From Bacteroidales bacterium (GTDB lineage Bacteria; Bacteroidota; Bacteroidia; Bacteroidales; P3): 64,000 nucleotides of DNA. Each line of letters begins with the position of its first letter. Position 1 is the first letter of the stretch. The translations under genes and the position numbers were made by a program. Positions 49,288-57,649 of the stretch are shown piece by piece. The notes beneath the pieces were generated by a model. The model was not told where the DNA came from, did no database searches, and was given only the letters and a program-made list of their open reading frames with translations. The stretch lies in NCBI GenBank assembly GCA_017483575.1, contig JAFUWF010000018.1, positions 1-64,000 on the forward strand, read 5' to 3'.

Positions 49288-50334
49288 ATGGAAAAGAATA
49301 ACGAAGAAAAGAAGATAAAGGTGGCCATCACGCACGGCGACATCAACGGCGTGGGCTACGAAGTGATATTGAAGACTTTCGGCGACAGCCGCATGTACGA
49401 CGTCTGCACGCCGGTGCTCTACGGCAGCACGAAGGTGGCCAGCTACCACAAGAAGCTGCTGCAGTCGATGCCGGGGGAGATGACCTTCAGCTCGGTGAAG
49501 AGCCCCGACGAGGCGCAGGACAGGCGCTTCAACGTCATCAACTTGGTGCAGGAGGAAATCAAAATCGACCTTGGCAAGAGCACTGAGGTGGCTGGACGGC
49601 TGAGCCGCGAGAGCCTGGACCGTGCCTGCAAGGACCTCAAGGACGGCAAGGTGGACGTGCTGGTGACGGCGCCTATCAACAAGCGCAACATCCAGGCGCC
49701 GGACTTCGACTTCCCCGGCCACACGGAGTACCTCAGCCACCAGTTCGGCTCCTCGAGCCTGATGCTCATGGTCTGCGACCGTATCCGTATCGGCATCGTG
49801 ACCAACCACCTGGCGCTGAAGGATGTGCCCGGCGCCCTGACGCACGACCTGCTGAGCGAGAAGATACGCCTGATGAATGAGAGCCTGAAGCGCGACTTCG
49901 GCATCACCATCCCGAAGATTGCCGTCCTCGCCCTCGACCCCCACGCCGGCGACAACGGCGTCATCGGCGACTTCGACATGAAGGTCATCAAGCCCGTCAT
50001 CGACGAGGCGCAGTCGAAAGGCATCCTGGCCTACGGCCCCTTCCCGAGCGACGGTTTCTTCGGCTCGTCGGAGTTCAACAAGTTCGACGGCGTCCTCGCC
50101 CTCTACCACGACCAGGGCCTGATACCGTTCAAGCTGATGTCGTTCACCGAAGGCGTGAACTACACCGCGGGCCTGCCATACGTGCGCACCTCGCCGGCCC
50201 ACGGCACGGGCTACGACATCGCCGGCAAGGACAAGGCCAGCGAGCAGTCCATGCGCTCGGCCGTCTACCTGGCATGCAACATCCTGCGCAACCGCAAGGA
50301 ATACGACGAGCTTACAGCCAACCCGCTGAAGTAA
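49288..50334 (+). CDS. pdxA: 4-hydroxythreonine-4-phosphate dehydrogenase PdxA
   Basis: 348 residues. Acts in DXP-dependent pyridoxal phosphate synthesis with PdxJ. Motifs: ITHGDINGVGYEVILK, VLVTAPINKRNIQ, FPGHTEYLSHQF, LALDPHAGDNGVIG, and VLALYHDQGLIPFKLMSF; the three His metal ligands are in PGHTE, DPHAG and YHDQG. No other pdx gene nearby. polA starts 29 bases after. Confidence 0.94.
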   Translation: MEKNNEEKKIKVAITHGDINGVGYEVILKTFGDSRMYDVCTPVLYGSTKVASYHKKLLQSMPGEMTFSSVKSPDEAQDRRFNVINLVQEEIKIDLGKSTEVAGRLSRESLDRACKDLKDGKVDVLVTAPINKRNIQAPDFDFPGHTEYLSHQFGSSSLMLMVCDRIRIGIVTNHLALKDVPGALTHDLLSEKIRLMNESLKRDFGITIPKIAVLALDPHAGDNGVIGDFDMKVIKPVIDEAQSKGILAYGPFPSDGFFGSSEFNKFDGVLALYHDQGLIPFKLMSFTEGVNYTAGLPYVRTSPAHGTGYDIAGKDKASEQSMRSAVYLACNILRNRKEYDELTANPLK

Positions 50335-50363
50335 ATAGAGGATTTATAATAGAGAATCGAAAA

Positions 50364-53015
50364 TTGAAGAAGTTACTGTTGATAGACGGTATGGCGGCGG
50401 TGTACCGCGGCTATTTTGCCATGAGCGCCGCGCCGCGGCTGAACTCGAAGGGCCTGAACACGGCGGCGTCGCTGGGCTTCACGATGCAGCTCTACGAGCT
50501 GTTGCGTAGCCAGCGGCCGACGCATGTCGCCGTGGCCTTCGACCTGCCGAAACCCACCTTCCGCCATGAGATGTATCCCGAGTACAAGGCCCACCGCGAC
50601 CCTATGCCTGAGGACATTGAGAGCAACCTGCCGTGGATTTGCCGCATCATCGAGGCGTTCCGCATCCCGCAGGTGACCTGCGAGGGCTACGAGGCCGACG
50701 ACGTCATCGGCACCCTGAGCCATGCCGCTGAATTGGCAGGCTTCGACGAGGTGTTGATGGCCACGCCCGACAAGGACTTTGCGCAGCTGGTGACATCGCA
50801 TGTCAAGATGTACCGCTACGGACGCGGCAAGACCCCGGACGCCATCCTCGGCGTAAAGGAGGTCTGCGAGCGCTACGGCATCGCCCATCCGCGCCAGGTC
50901 ATTGACCTCCTGGGCCTTTGGGGCGACGCAATAGACAACATCCCTGGCATCCCTGGGGTGGGGGAGAAGACCGCCAAGAAGCTCATCGACCAGTTCGGCT
51001 CCATCGAGGAGATGGTGGCCCATGTGGACGACATCAAGAACGACCGCCTTCGCGAGAAGGTGCGCGAGAACAGCGAGCAGGCCCTCTTCTCCAAGCAGTT
51101 GGCCACCATCTGCCTCGAGGCCCCCGTCTCCTTCGACGAAGGGGAGCTCCTCTGGACCGAGCCCGACTACCCCATGCTGCGCGAAGTGTGCGACCAGCTC
51201 GAGTTCCGCCAGTTTGCCCGCCGGGTCTTCACCGACCTCACCGTCGTCGACCCCCAGAAGGCCATGCAGTGGCAGGGGAGTGGAGAACGGAGAGCGGAGA
51301 GTGGAGAACGGAGAACGGAGCCGACGTTGTTCGACTTGGCGCCCTCGGCACAGCAGGCTCCGGCTGTACAGCAGGCTGTGCTGACGGCCGAGGTGCTGGA
51401 CGGTTTGGCGGGGAAGGATATAGCCATCCTCTTCGACGGCCCCAATGTCGTTGTCAGCACCGATGCCGACTCCGTGTGGGTGGCCAAAGTGGCCGACATC
51501 GACCTGCGGCGCCTCGCCGCCGTCCTCGGCAATCCCGCCACCACCAAGCTCTGCTTCGACCTGAAGAACCTTAAATACATCCTCGCCGAACTCGACATCG
51601 AGCTCCAGGGCGACCTCTTCGACATCCAGCTCGCCCACTACCTCATCGACGCCGAGATGCGCCACACCCTCGACTTCGTCTGCTCCGCCATGCTCGGCTT
51701 CGAGCCGCAGGACCGCACCGCTCAGGCCGCCGCCCTCTGGCAGCTCTATCCCCGCATGGTGGCCAAACTCAAGGACGCACAGCTCGAACAGCTCTACCGC
51801 GACGTCGAGCTCCCCCTCGTCGACGTGCTCATCGACATGGAGCGCGAAGGCGTCCGCATCGACGTCGACGCCCTCAAGGACTACTCGCGCCAGCTCTCCG
51901 CCGAACGCGACGACATAGAGGAAAAAATATACGAGCTGGCCGGCGAACGCTTCAACATCAGCTCCCCCAGGCAGTTGGGCGAGGTGCTCTACGAGAAACT
52001 CAAGGTCACCGACAAGCCCCCTCGCACCGCCACCAAGCAGTACTCCACCGCCGAGGATGTCCTCGCCAAACTCGCCGACAAGCACCCTATCATTCCGCTG
52101 ATATTGGAATACCGGTCGGTGACAAAGCTCGTCGGCACCTATCTGGACTCGTTCCCGAAGCTCATCAACCCGGCTACGGGGCGGTTGCACACCGTCTACA
52201 ACCAGACCGTTACCGCCACCGGCCGCCTCTCCTCCTCCAACCCCAACCTGCAGAACATCCCCATCCGCACCGAACGCGGCCGCGAGATACGGCGCGCCTT
52301 CGTCCCTCGCGACGACGACCATCTCCTCCTCGCCGCCGACTACTCCCAGATCGAGCTCCGCATCATCGCCTCCCTGGCCAACGACCGCCACATGCTCGAA
52401 GCCTTCGCCAACGGCTTCGACATCCATGCCGCCACCGCCGCCAAAATCTACCATCTGCCCATCGCCGAGGTCTCCAAGGACCAGCGCCGCAACGCCAAGA
52501 GCGTCAACTTCGGCATCGTCTACGGCATCTCCGCCTTTGGCCTCAGCGAGCAGCTCGGCATCCCCCGCAAGGAGGCCGCGGCCCTCATCGATGAGTACTT
52601 CGCCCAGTACCCCGACATCCGCCGCTTCATCGACGAAAGCATCGCTGCGGCGCGAGAGCACGGCTACGCCCAGACCCTTCTGGGGCGTCGGCGCTACCTG
52701 CCGGACATCAACTCCCGCAACGCCTCGGCACGTTCCTTCGCCGAGCGCAATGCCGTCAACATGCCCATCCAGGGCACCTCGGCCGACATGATCAAGCTCG
52801 CCATGGTCCGCATCCACCGCTCCCTCCGCTCCCAGCACCTCCGCACACGCATGATACTGCAGGTCCACGACGAACTTGTCTTCGACCTCTACCGCCCCGA
52901 GGAAGCCCTCGTCCGTCAGATTGTTGCTCGCGAAATGAAGCAGGCCCTCCCGCTCCCCGGCATCGACATCGAGGTTGGCATCGACGTCGGCGACAACTGG
53001 CTCCAGGCACACTAA
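50364..53015 (+). CDS. polA: DNA polymerase I
   Basis: 883 residues from a TTG at 50364, giving the typical start KKLLLIDGMAAVYRGYFAM; ATG at 50391 is the alternative. 5' nuclease motifs: PEYKAHRDPMPEDIE, EADDVIGTL, TPDKDFAQLV, GDAIDNIPGIPGVGEKTA. The polymerase domain has LLAADYSQIELRIIASL, RRNAKSVNFGIVYGISAFGL and ILQVHDELVFDLY. The central exonuclease-like domain lacks the DxE motif and other catalytic acids (IAILFDGPNVVVSTDADSVW), so proofreading is probably absent. A 14-codon heptad insertion (51279-51320, GERRAESGERRTE) sits in the linker between the nuclease and exonuclease-like domains. Confidence 0.94.
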   Translation: MKKLLLIDGMAAVYRGYFAMSAAPRLNSKGLNTAASLGFTMQLYELLRSQRPTHVAVAFDLPKPTFRHEMYPEYKAHRDPMPEDIESNLPWICRIIEAFRIPQVTCEGYEADDVIGTLSHAAELAGFDEVLMATPDKDFAQLVTSHVKMYRYGRGKTPDAILGVKEVCERYGIAHPRQVIDLLGLWGDAIDNIPGIPGVGEKTAKKLIDQFGSIEEMVAHVDDIKNDRLREKVRENSEQALFSKQLATICLEAPVSFDEGELLWTEPDYPMLREVCDQLEFRQFARRVFTDLTVVDPQKAMQWQGSGERRAESGERRTEPTLFDLAPSAQQAPAVQQAVLTAEVLDGLAGKDIAILFDGPNVVVSTDADSVWVAKVADIDLRRLAAVLGNPATTKLCFDLKNLKYILAELDIELQGDLFDIQLAHYLIDAEMRHTLDFVCSAMLGFEPQDRTAQAAALWQLYPRMVAKLKDAQLEQLYRDVELPLVDVLIDMEREGVRIDVDALKDYSRQLSAERDDIEEKIYELAGERFNISSPRQLGEVLYEKLKVTDKPPRTATKQYSTAEDVLAKLADKHPIIPLILEYRSVTKLVGTYLDSFPKLINPATGRLHTVYNQTVTATGRLSSSNPNLQNIPIRTERGREIRRAFVPRDDDHLLLAADYSQIELRIIASLANDRHMLEAFANGFDIHAATAAKIYHLPIAEVSKDQRRNAKSVNFGIVYGISAFGLSEQLGIPRKEAAALIDEYFAQYPDIRRFIDESIAAAREHGYAQTLLGRRRYLPDINSRNASARSFAERNAVNMPIQGTSADMIKLAMVRIHRSLRSQHLRTRMILQVHDELVFDLYRPEEALVRQIVAREMKQALPLPGIDIEVGIDVGDNWLQAH
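51279..51320. repeat. AGTGGAG/AACGGAG heptad array within polA
   Basis: Six heptads (AGTGGAG, AACGGAG, AGCGGAG, AGTGGAG, AACGGAG, AACGGAG), 42 bases or exactly 14 codons, in frame in the polA linker. The same units occur in the lipoprotein gene at 4186. Confidence 0.9.
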
Positions 53016-53018
53016 GGA

Positions 53019-53132
53019 AATTGAAAATTGAGAATTGAAAATTGTGAATTCATATGAAAAATAAGAAAAGAAACTTGATGATATTTGTAATCGTTAGCAT
53101 AATTTTCAATTTTCAATTGTCAATTTTCAATT
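53019..53132. repeat. Inverted heptad arrays flanking a start codon (copy 1)
   Basis: The left arm 53019-53053 is AATTGAA, AATTGAG, AATTGAA, AATTGTG, AATTCAT. The right arm 53103-53130 is TTTTCAA, TTTTCAA, TTGTCAA, TTTTCAA. The arms are near-complementary over about 30 bases and would place the ATG at 53054 at the base of the loop, next to the left arm. The right arm encodes the signal peptide residues NFQLSIFNS. Confidence 0.9.
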
Positions 53133-54235
53133 CCGCACAGGCCCAGCAGTCATGGAACTACACCACCATCACCGAGGCCCATCTTGACGATGCCTACCTC
53201 ATCGAACCCCCACACGCCCTCAAGAAGCTGATTGAGAAGAAGATTGCACCCCGGAAGCTGAAGTACAACCGTATGTACCGTCTCAGCGTCAGCGGCAAAC
53301 GTACCGGCAAATACACCCTCCACTTCCAGACCGACAGCATCGACGTCTCCCTCCCCGAACGCCTGGCCACGGAGCTTTTCCCCTACCTCGTCTCCGACCG
53401 CTACTGGCGCGCTCGCTATCGCACCCTCCAGGAATGGGCCTACATCGGCATGGACAACGGAAGCCTCCTCGACGTGGACACCTCCGACCACCGCTACGGC
53501 CCCTTCGCACCCCTCGTCTGGCTCGGCTATCGCTACCAGCCCTCGCCCGAGTGGCCCGTCGTCTTCACCGTCCGCACCAACACCCATGCCCGGCAGACAC
53601 TTACCCTCCCGGCACTCCAACGCCTGGCCGAGTGGGGCTCCTTCACCACCGACGAGGGTCTCCTCGCCTACGAGGAACGCCAGGCCCTGCGGCAGCAACA
53701 GGAGCTGGAACACCGCCAGCAACTGCAACGTCAGTTGGACTCCCTGGACAACGTCAGCGAACTCTTTGCCCGCCAGGCCGACAGCATCACCATCGTCCTC
53801 CAACGCGACTCCATCGACCAAGCCGAACAGCGCCTCATGGCCGAAGTGCAGGCCACCAAGGATCGCATGAACCGCGACCAGATATTCATCATGTCCATCA
53901 ACCCCGCCCACAGCGACTACATGTTCGGTCTCGAATTCAACTTTTACAACTGTTTCCAGAAGATTGTCACCAAGGTGGAGATCACCGTTACCCCCATCAA
54001 CGAACGCAACCAGATCCAGAAGGACCAGTTCAACCGCGACATCCGCACCGTCCGCTGCATGGGCCCCATACGTCCAGGCTCGCCGGCGCAGTACACCTTC
54101 GACGAACTCTTCTGGGACGACCGCGGCCGCATCAAATACATGCGCGTCACCTCCATCACCTTCCACTTCACCGACGGCACCACCCGCTCTTTCCGCGGCT
54201 ACGACAACATCAGGAAGCACACCCTGAACCCATGA
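53054..54235 (+). CDS. Exported protein of unknown function, coiled-coil
   Basis: 393 residues with a signal peptide ending SAQAQ; part of the hydrophobic region (IIFNFQLSIFNS) is encoded by TTTTCAA heptads. The mature part has a beta-rich first half (KYTLHFQTDSIDVSLPERLA), a glutamine-rich coiled coil (RQALRQQQELEHRQQLQRQL) and a C-terminal domain FGLEFNFYNCFQKIVTKVEI to ITFHFTDGTTRSFRG. No family is recognised. It is the first of four exported-protein genes and its stop overlaps the next start by ATGA. Confidence 0.7.
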   Translation: MKNKKRNLMIFVIVSIIFNFQLSIFNSAQAQQSWNYTTITEAHLDDAYLIEPPHALKKLIEKKIAPRKLKYNRMYRLSVSGKRTGKYTLHFQTDSIDVSLPERLATELFPYLVSDRYWRARYRTLQEWAYIGMDNGSLLDVDTSDHRYGPFAPLVWLGYRYQPSPEWPVVFTVRTNTHARQTLTLPALQRLAEWGSFTTDEGLLAYEERQALRQQQELEHRQQLQRQLDSLDNVSELFARQADSITIVLQRDSIDQAEQRLMAEVQATKDRMNRDQIFIMSINPAHSDYMFGLEFNFYNCFQKIVTKVEITVTPINERNQIQKDQFNRDIRTVRCMGPIRPGSPAQYTFDELFWDDRGRIKYMRVTSITFHFTDGTTRSFRGYDNIRKHTLNP

Positions 54236-56097
54236 AAAAAACATTTATTTTAACTGGATTACTGCTGTGGATGGGCATGGCCTTGGGGCAGACGGTTTTG
54301 CAATACGACTCGTCCACCGTGGTATACTACATGCATCTGGCGGGCCTCGATTCGCTGCAACTGAGCGACACCACCGGAGAAAGCGTGCGCGTCTCGGCAC
54401 TGGAGACCGGCGGGCACCCGCTCTTTGTCCGCGTGGACTTCAACGACAACACCACAATCGTCACCTGGCAGCGCGGCCGCGCCCTCTGTGGGCAGAACGA
54501 GGAGCGCGGCATACTCGAGGAGGGCAGCTACCTACTGTCCGACGACGAGAGCCGCAGCCTTTCGTACGAGTATGCCTATGCCGTCTCCCCGCGCGTCGAG
54601 GGTAGCCACGGCGGCATGCCCTACATCCTAGAAATCAACGACTACGTCACCTATGGAGAGAGCTTTGACGGCCCCAGTGGCTACTACGTCAAGACCCTCC
54701 TCTCGCTGGCCGACAGCGCAAGGAGCGCCGGCGTCCCGCCGGCAGACAGTATGCTGATTTATCACCCCGACGGCCGCTGCAACGTCACGCCCGCCAGCTT
54801 CCCTGGCGGCAAGGAGGCCTGCGACGCCTTTATCGACAGCCTGATGGTCTATCCCCCAGAGGCGTTGCGTGAGTTCAGAAACGAAACTGTCAATCTGGAG
54901 TTCATCGTCGAGCGCGATGGAACCGTATCGCGTCTCAAGTACGAGCAACCGCAAGAGGACGAATACGGCTTCCATGCCGAAGCCAAGCGCCTGCTCGGCC
55001 TCATGCCGCGCTGGGAGCCTGCGCTGAAAGAGGGCAAGCCCGTGCGCAGCCTTGCCGTGTGCCGCTTCCGCTTCTGCGTGCCCGACAGCCTCAAGCCCGC
55101 CTACGGACACCCCATCCGCGAGACCCAGCGCGACAGCGGCAAGTGGAGCGCCATCTACGATTGGTACCTCAAGCACTACCTCCACCCCGATGACTTCAAG
55201 CCCTGCTATTATTTGGCGTACAACTACTACAACGAATTCATGCTCCCGCTTGTGCCGGTGAAGGAACCTGACGCCATGGACTCCTCTCTGCTCGACATCC
55301 TCGACTTCTCCCGCAACTACGACCGAACGCCCGTCGTGGCCTCGCCGGCCGACAGCGCCCTGAAATACTTCTACCTCTTCCTCGACCGCTATCCCGGCAC
55401 CGAATCCACCTACGGCTACAACGACACCCTCGGGAAGCTCCTCGACGCCTACATCCCCATCCGCCAACTGGAGCGCTACCTCGGCCTGCCGCACGACCCG
55501 CGCAACCGCCTGCCTTTCGACACCGTGGCGGGGCTCCACTACCCCCACTCCGTCTTCTGCGACCCGAATGACGACGCCCTCCCCGCGACCTACGACTACA
55601 TCGGCAACTTCGACCTGAGCGACTCCTACTTCTGGGTGCAGGCGCTCTCGCGCGACCTCAAACTCATGTCCGAGCCCGTGCTCTACGACACCCTCCTCGC
55701 CCCCGGCGACACCGTGCTCCGCTTCGCTTTCTACCCCTCGTTTCACGCGCCCCTCTCGTTCCGCATCGAGAAGACCGCCCGCGGCGCGATGCTCTACTGG
55801 AAGATGCTCGACAACGAGGCGCGCGAAGGTCAACTCCGCCTTAGTCCCCGCAAGTACCGCCGCCTGATGCAGCTCTTCGAGCCCCTGCACTTCGACAGCC
55901 TGCCGCGCACCCACTACCAACTCATGACAGACGGCGCCACCTGGACCATCGAACGCCACACCGCCGACACCTTCAAAATCCACCTGACCAACCTCGCCGG
56001 CGACAAGATAGGCGACCTCTACGACTACCTCATCAAGCTCGCCGGCATCAAAGCCCAATATGCCCGCGGTTACTGCCGCAAGGGAATTGAAAATTGA
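54232..56097 (+). CDS. Exported protein with TonB C-terminal-like domain
   Basis: 621 residues from the ATG at 54232. The signal peptide ends MALGQ. Residues of about 218-285 resemble the TonB C-terminal domain: NETVNLEFIVERDGTVSRLK, GFHAEAKRLLGLMPRWEPAL, KEGKPVRSLAVCRFRFCV. There is no membrane anchor, so it is not a normal energy transducer. The last 70 residues (LFEPLHFDSLPRTHYQLMTD to NLAGDKIGDLYDYLIKLAGI) are repeated in the small gene at 57043. The segment ARSAGVPPADS is encoded by the GCCGGCG hairpin repeat, and the last residues and stop lie in a heptad array. Confidence 0.75.
   Translation: MKKTFILTGLLLWMGMALGQTVLQYDSSTVVYYMHLAGLDSLQLSDTTGESVRVSALETGGHPLFVRVDFNDNTTIVTWQRGRALCGQNEERGILEEGSYLLSDDESRSLSYEYAYAVSPRVEGSHGGMPYILEINDYVTYGESFDGPSGYYVKTLLSLADSARSAGVPPADSMLIYHPDGRCNVTPASFPGGKEACDAFIDSLMVYPPEALREFRNETVNLEFIVERDGTVSRLKYEQPQEDEYGFHAEAKRLLGLMPRWEPALKEGKPVRSLAVCRFRFCVPDSLKPAYGHPIRETQRDSGKWSAIYDWYLKHYLHPDDFKPCYYLAYNYYNEFMLPLVPVKEPDAMDSSLLDILDFSRNYDRTPVVASPADSALKYFYLFLDRYPGTESTYGYNDTLGKLLDAYIPIRQLERYLGLPHDPRNRLPFDTVAGLHYPHSVFCDPNDDALPATYDYIGNFDLSDSYFWVQALSRDLKLMSEPVLYDTLLAPGDTVLRFAFYPSFHAPLSFRIEKTARGAMLYWKMLDNEAREGQLRLSPRKYRRLMQLFEPLHFDSLPRTHYQLMTDGATWTIERHTADTFKIHLTNLAGDKIGDLYDYLIKLAGIKAQYARGYCRKGIEN
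54722..54744. repeat. GCCGGCG hairpin repeat, copy 2 (in frame)
   Basis: Inverse orientation (GGAGC GCCGGCG TCC CGCCGGC). Read as SAGVPPA in the exported TonB-like protein. Confidence 0.85.
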
Positions 56098-56187
56098 GAA
56101 TTGAAACTATATGAAAAAGAACAGAATAATATTGAGAACATTGGCATGCGTCAGCCTAATTTTCAATTTTCAATTTTCAATTCTCAA
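56085..56187. repeat. Inverted heptad arrays flanking a start codon (copy 2)
   Basis: Left arm 56085-56105: AATTGAA, AATTGAG, AATTGAA. Right arm 56160-56187: three TTTTCAA and TTCTCAA. The ATG at 56111 lies in the loop, and the right arm encodes the signal residues NFQFSILNS. The stop codon of the upstream gene lies in the left arm. Same design as at 53019. Confidence 0.9.
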
Positions 56188-57028
56188 TTCTGCCTCCGCC
56201 CAGGTGCCCGTGCGGTTCACGCTGAACAACAGAATCGACGGGGCGTATAAGGCCGCTGTGCCGGTGCGCATAGTATTGGTGGACCCCGACGGCCGTGCCG
56301 ACACCCTCGCCAGCCCCACGCTTCGTCCACGCAAGCACGTGGAGCGGCGCCGTCCCGCCGGCATCGGCATGCCTCTGGACTCGCCCTCGCAATCCAATCT
56401 CCGCAGCTACGACCGCCAACTCGCGGCCACGGGCGACTACCGTCTGCGGCTCACCGTCGACACCTGCACCTTCGAGCTCCCCTTCAGCATCGACGGCTCG
56501 GAACTCCTCGTGCATGCCGGTGTCGTTGTCGAGTGGTACGACACCACGGGCATGGCCTATCCCGCCATCCGCATCTTCCGTCCCGCGCCGCCGGAAGTCA
56601 AGCTATACTACCTCGGCGTCGACACCGCGAAGCGCGAGCCGCTCTTCAACCTCGTCAACCGCTCGGAGGACACGCTCTATGACGGTCTCCGTAACAACTT
56701 CGACGTCCGTCTGTGGGATTACAGCGAGGGACTCCCGGAGCAGTTCGAGCAGCATTGGTCCTATTCCTACCGCGTCGAGGCTCCGCTTGCTCCCGGCCGC
56801 TCGCGCCGCCTGTACGACTCCTTCAGCGGCAGCGGCCGCTTCACGGCCACGCTCTGCTACACCACCTCGCCCTACGCCCATTTTTCTGCTCCCGGCTATG
56901 CTACCTACCACGGCTGCATCTTCCACTCCCGCCCCGTCGCCTCCGTCTACTGGCGCGACATCGACGTCGACACATGGTTCATCGCCCGCTGCGACCTCTT
57001 CCTTTCCGCTCTCGACTTCAACCCCTAA
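56111..57028 (+). CDS. Exported protein of unknown function
   Basis: 305 residues. The signal peptide contains NFQFSILNS, encoded by heptads. The mature part is beta-rich: VRFTLNNRIDGAYKAAVPVR, YRLRLTVDTCTFELPFSID, and GRFTATLCYTTSPYAHFSAP. The segment ERRRPAGIGM is encoded by a slightly diverged GCCGGCG hairpin repeat (56341). A tentative Ig- or transthyretin-like fold is possible; no function is recognised. It lies 13 bases after the TonB-like gene and 14 bases before the small paralogue. Confidence 0.7.
   Translation: MKKNRIILRTLACVSLIFNFQFSILNSASAQVPVRFTLNNRIDGAYKAAVPVRIVLVDPDGRADTLASPTLRPRKHVERRRPAGIGMPLDSPSQSNLRSYDRQLAATGDYRLRLTVDTCTFELPFSIDGSELLVHAGVVVEWYDTTGMAYPAIRIFRPAPPEVKLYYLGVDTAKREPLFNLVNRSEDTLYDGLRNNFDVRLWDYSEGLPEQFEQHWSYSYRVEAPLAPGRSRRLYDSFSGSGRFTATLCYTTSPYAHFSAPGYATYHGCIFHSRPVASVYWRDIDVDTWFIARCDLFLSALDFNP
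56341..56363. repeat. GCCGGCG hairpin repeat, copy 3 (diverged, in frame)
   Basis: GGAGCGGCGCCGTCCCGCCG followed by GCA. Copy 2 type with two swapped bases; the stem is weakened. Read as ERRRPAGIG. Confidence 0.7.
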
Positions 57029-57042
57029 ACCGCCCACAGCAT

Positions 57043-57450
57043 ATGAAACGCATCCTTCTCCCCCTTCTCCTCCTGCTATCCATTGCCACGCGGGCGCAGA
57101 ATTCGGAATATTTCCCCGAAGGCTACTTCAACAACGGCAGTTGCGACTACGAGGCCGGCCTCGTGGTTGACTACATGCGGCTGGCGGGCATCGAGCCTCT
57201 GTGGGACAGCACCACCGCCAAAGGGACCGTCCTCCTGCGCCTCTTCGAGACTCTGCACTTCGACAGCCTGCCCCGCGCCTTTGTTGTGCCCAAGCTCGAC
57301 GGAGCCCAGTGGGTCGTCGAACGACGCACCGTCGACACCTTCAACGCCTTCCTCACCAACGTTGCCGGCAGCAACCTCGCCAACCTCTACGACTACCTCA
57401 TCAAGCTCGCCCGCATCAAGGCCACCTACGCCCGCGACTACGTCCACTAG
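57043..57450 (+). CDS. Small exported protein, paralogue of a C-terminal domain
   Basis: 135 residues with a signal peptide ending ATRAQ. Residues from about 70 match the C-terminus of the 54232 gene: LRLFETLHFDSLPRAFVVPK and LTNVAGSNLANLYDYLIKLA compared with LFEPLHFDSLPRTHYQLMTD and LTNLAGDKIGDLYDYLIKLA. The opening VVDYMRLAGIEPL also resembles its N-terminus (VVYYMHLAGLDSL). It therefore looks like a stand-alone copy with the middle removed. Function unknown. Confidence 0.72.
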   Translation: MKRILLPLLLLLSIATRAQNSEYFPEGYFNNGSCDYEAGLVVDYMRLAGIEPLWDSTTAKGTVLLRLFETLHFDSLPRAFVVPKLDGAQWVVERRTVDTFNAFLTNVAGSNLANLYDYLIKLARIKATYARDYVH

Positions 57451-57625
57451 CCCCCCAACCCCCTGATCGACAGCCCCCAAATTCGACCCATGTCATATAG
57501 TATACATATACTTCTCATATAGTATTCATATACTGTATATAAATACTATATGAGAAGTATATGTATACTATATGTATACTATATAAGAACAGTCGAATTC
57601 GGTACCTGTTTTTCCCCTGTTTTTC
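57440..57625. repeat. 11-mer inverted-repeat element, copy 4 (inverse orientation)
   Basis: The core is about 57488-57590, with the orientation opposite to copies 1-3. It contains four units, TG, then five inverted units (TATATAAATAC, TATATGAGAAG, two TATATGTATAC, TATATAAGAAC). The right-hand flank (AGTCGAATTCGGTACCTGTT) is the complement of the left flank of copies 2 and 3, and CCCCCAAATTCGACCCATG complements the right flank of copy 3. It lies between the converging genes, with the hutH terminator beside it. Confidence 0.9.
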
Positions 57626-57649
57626 CCCTATTTTCCCCCGTTGCTACAC

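Noticed and set aside
54232-56097. TonB energy transducer.
   Set aside because: The TonB C-terminal-like domain is in the middle of the chain, and there is a cleavable signal but no inner-membrane anchor or proline-rich spacer.
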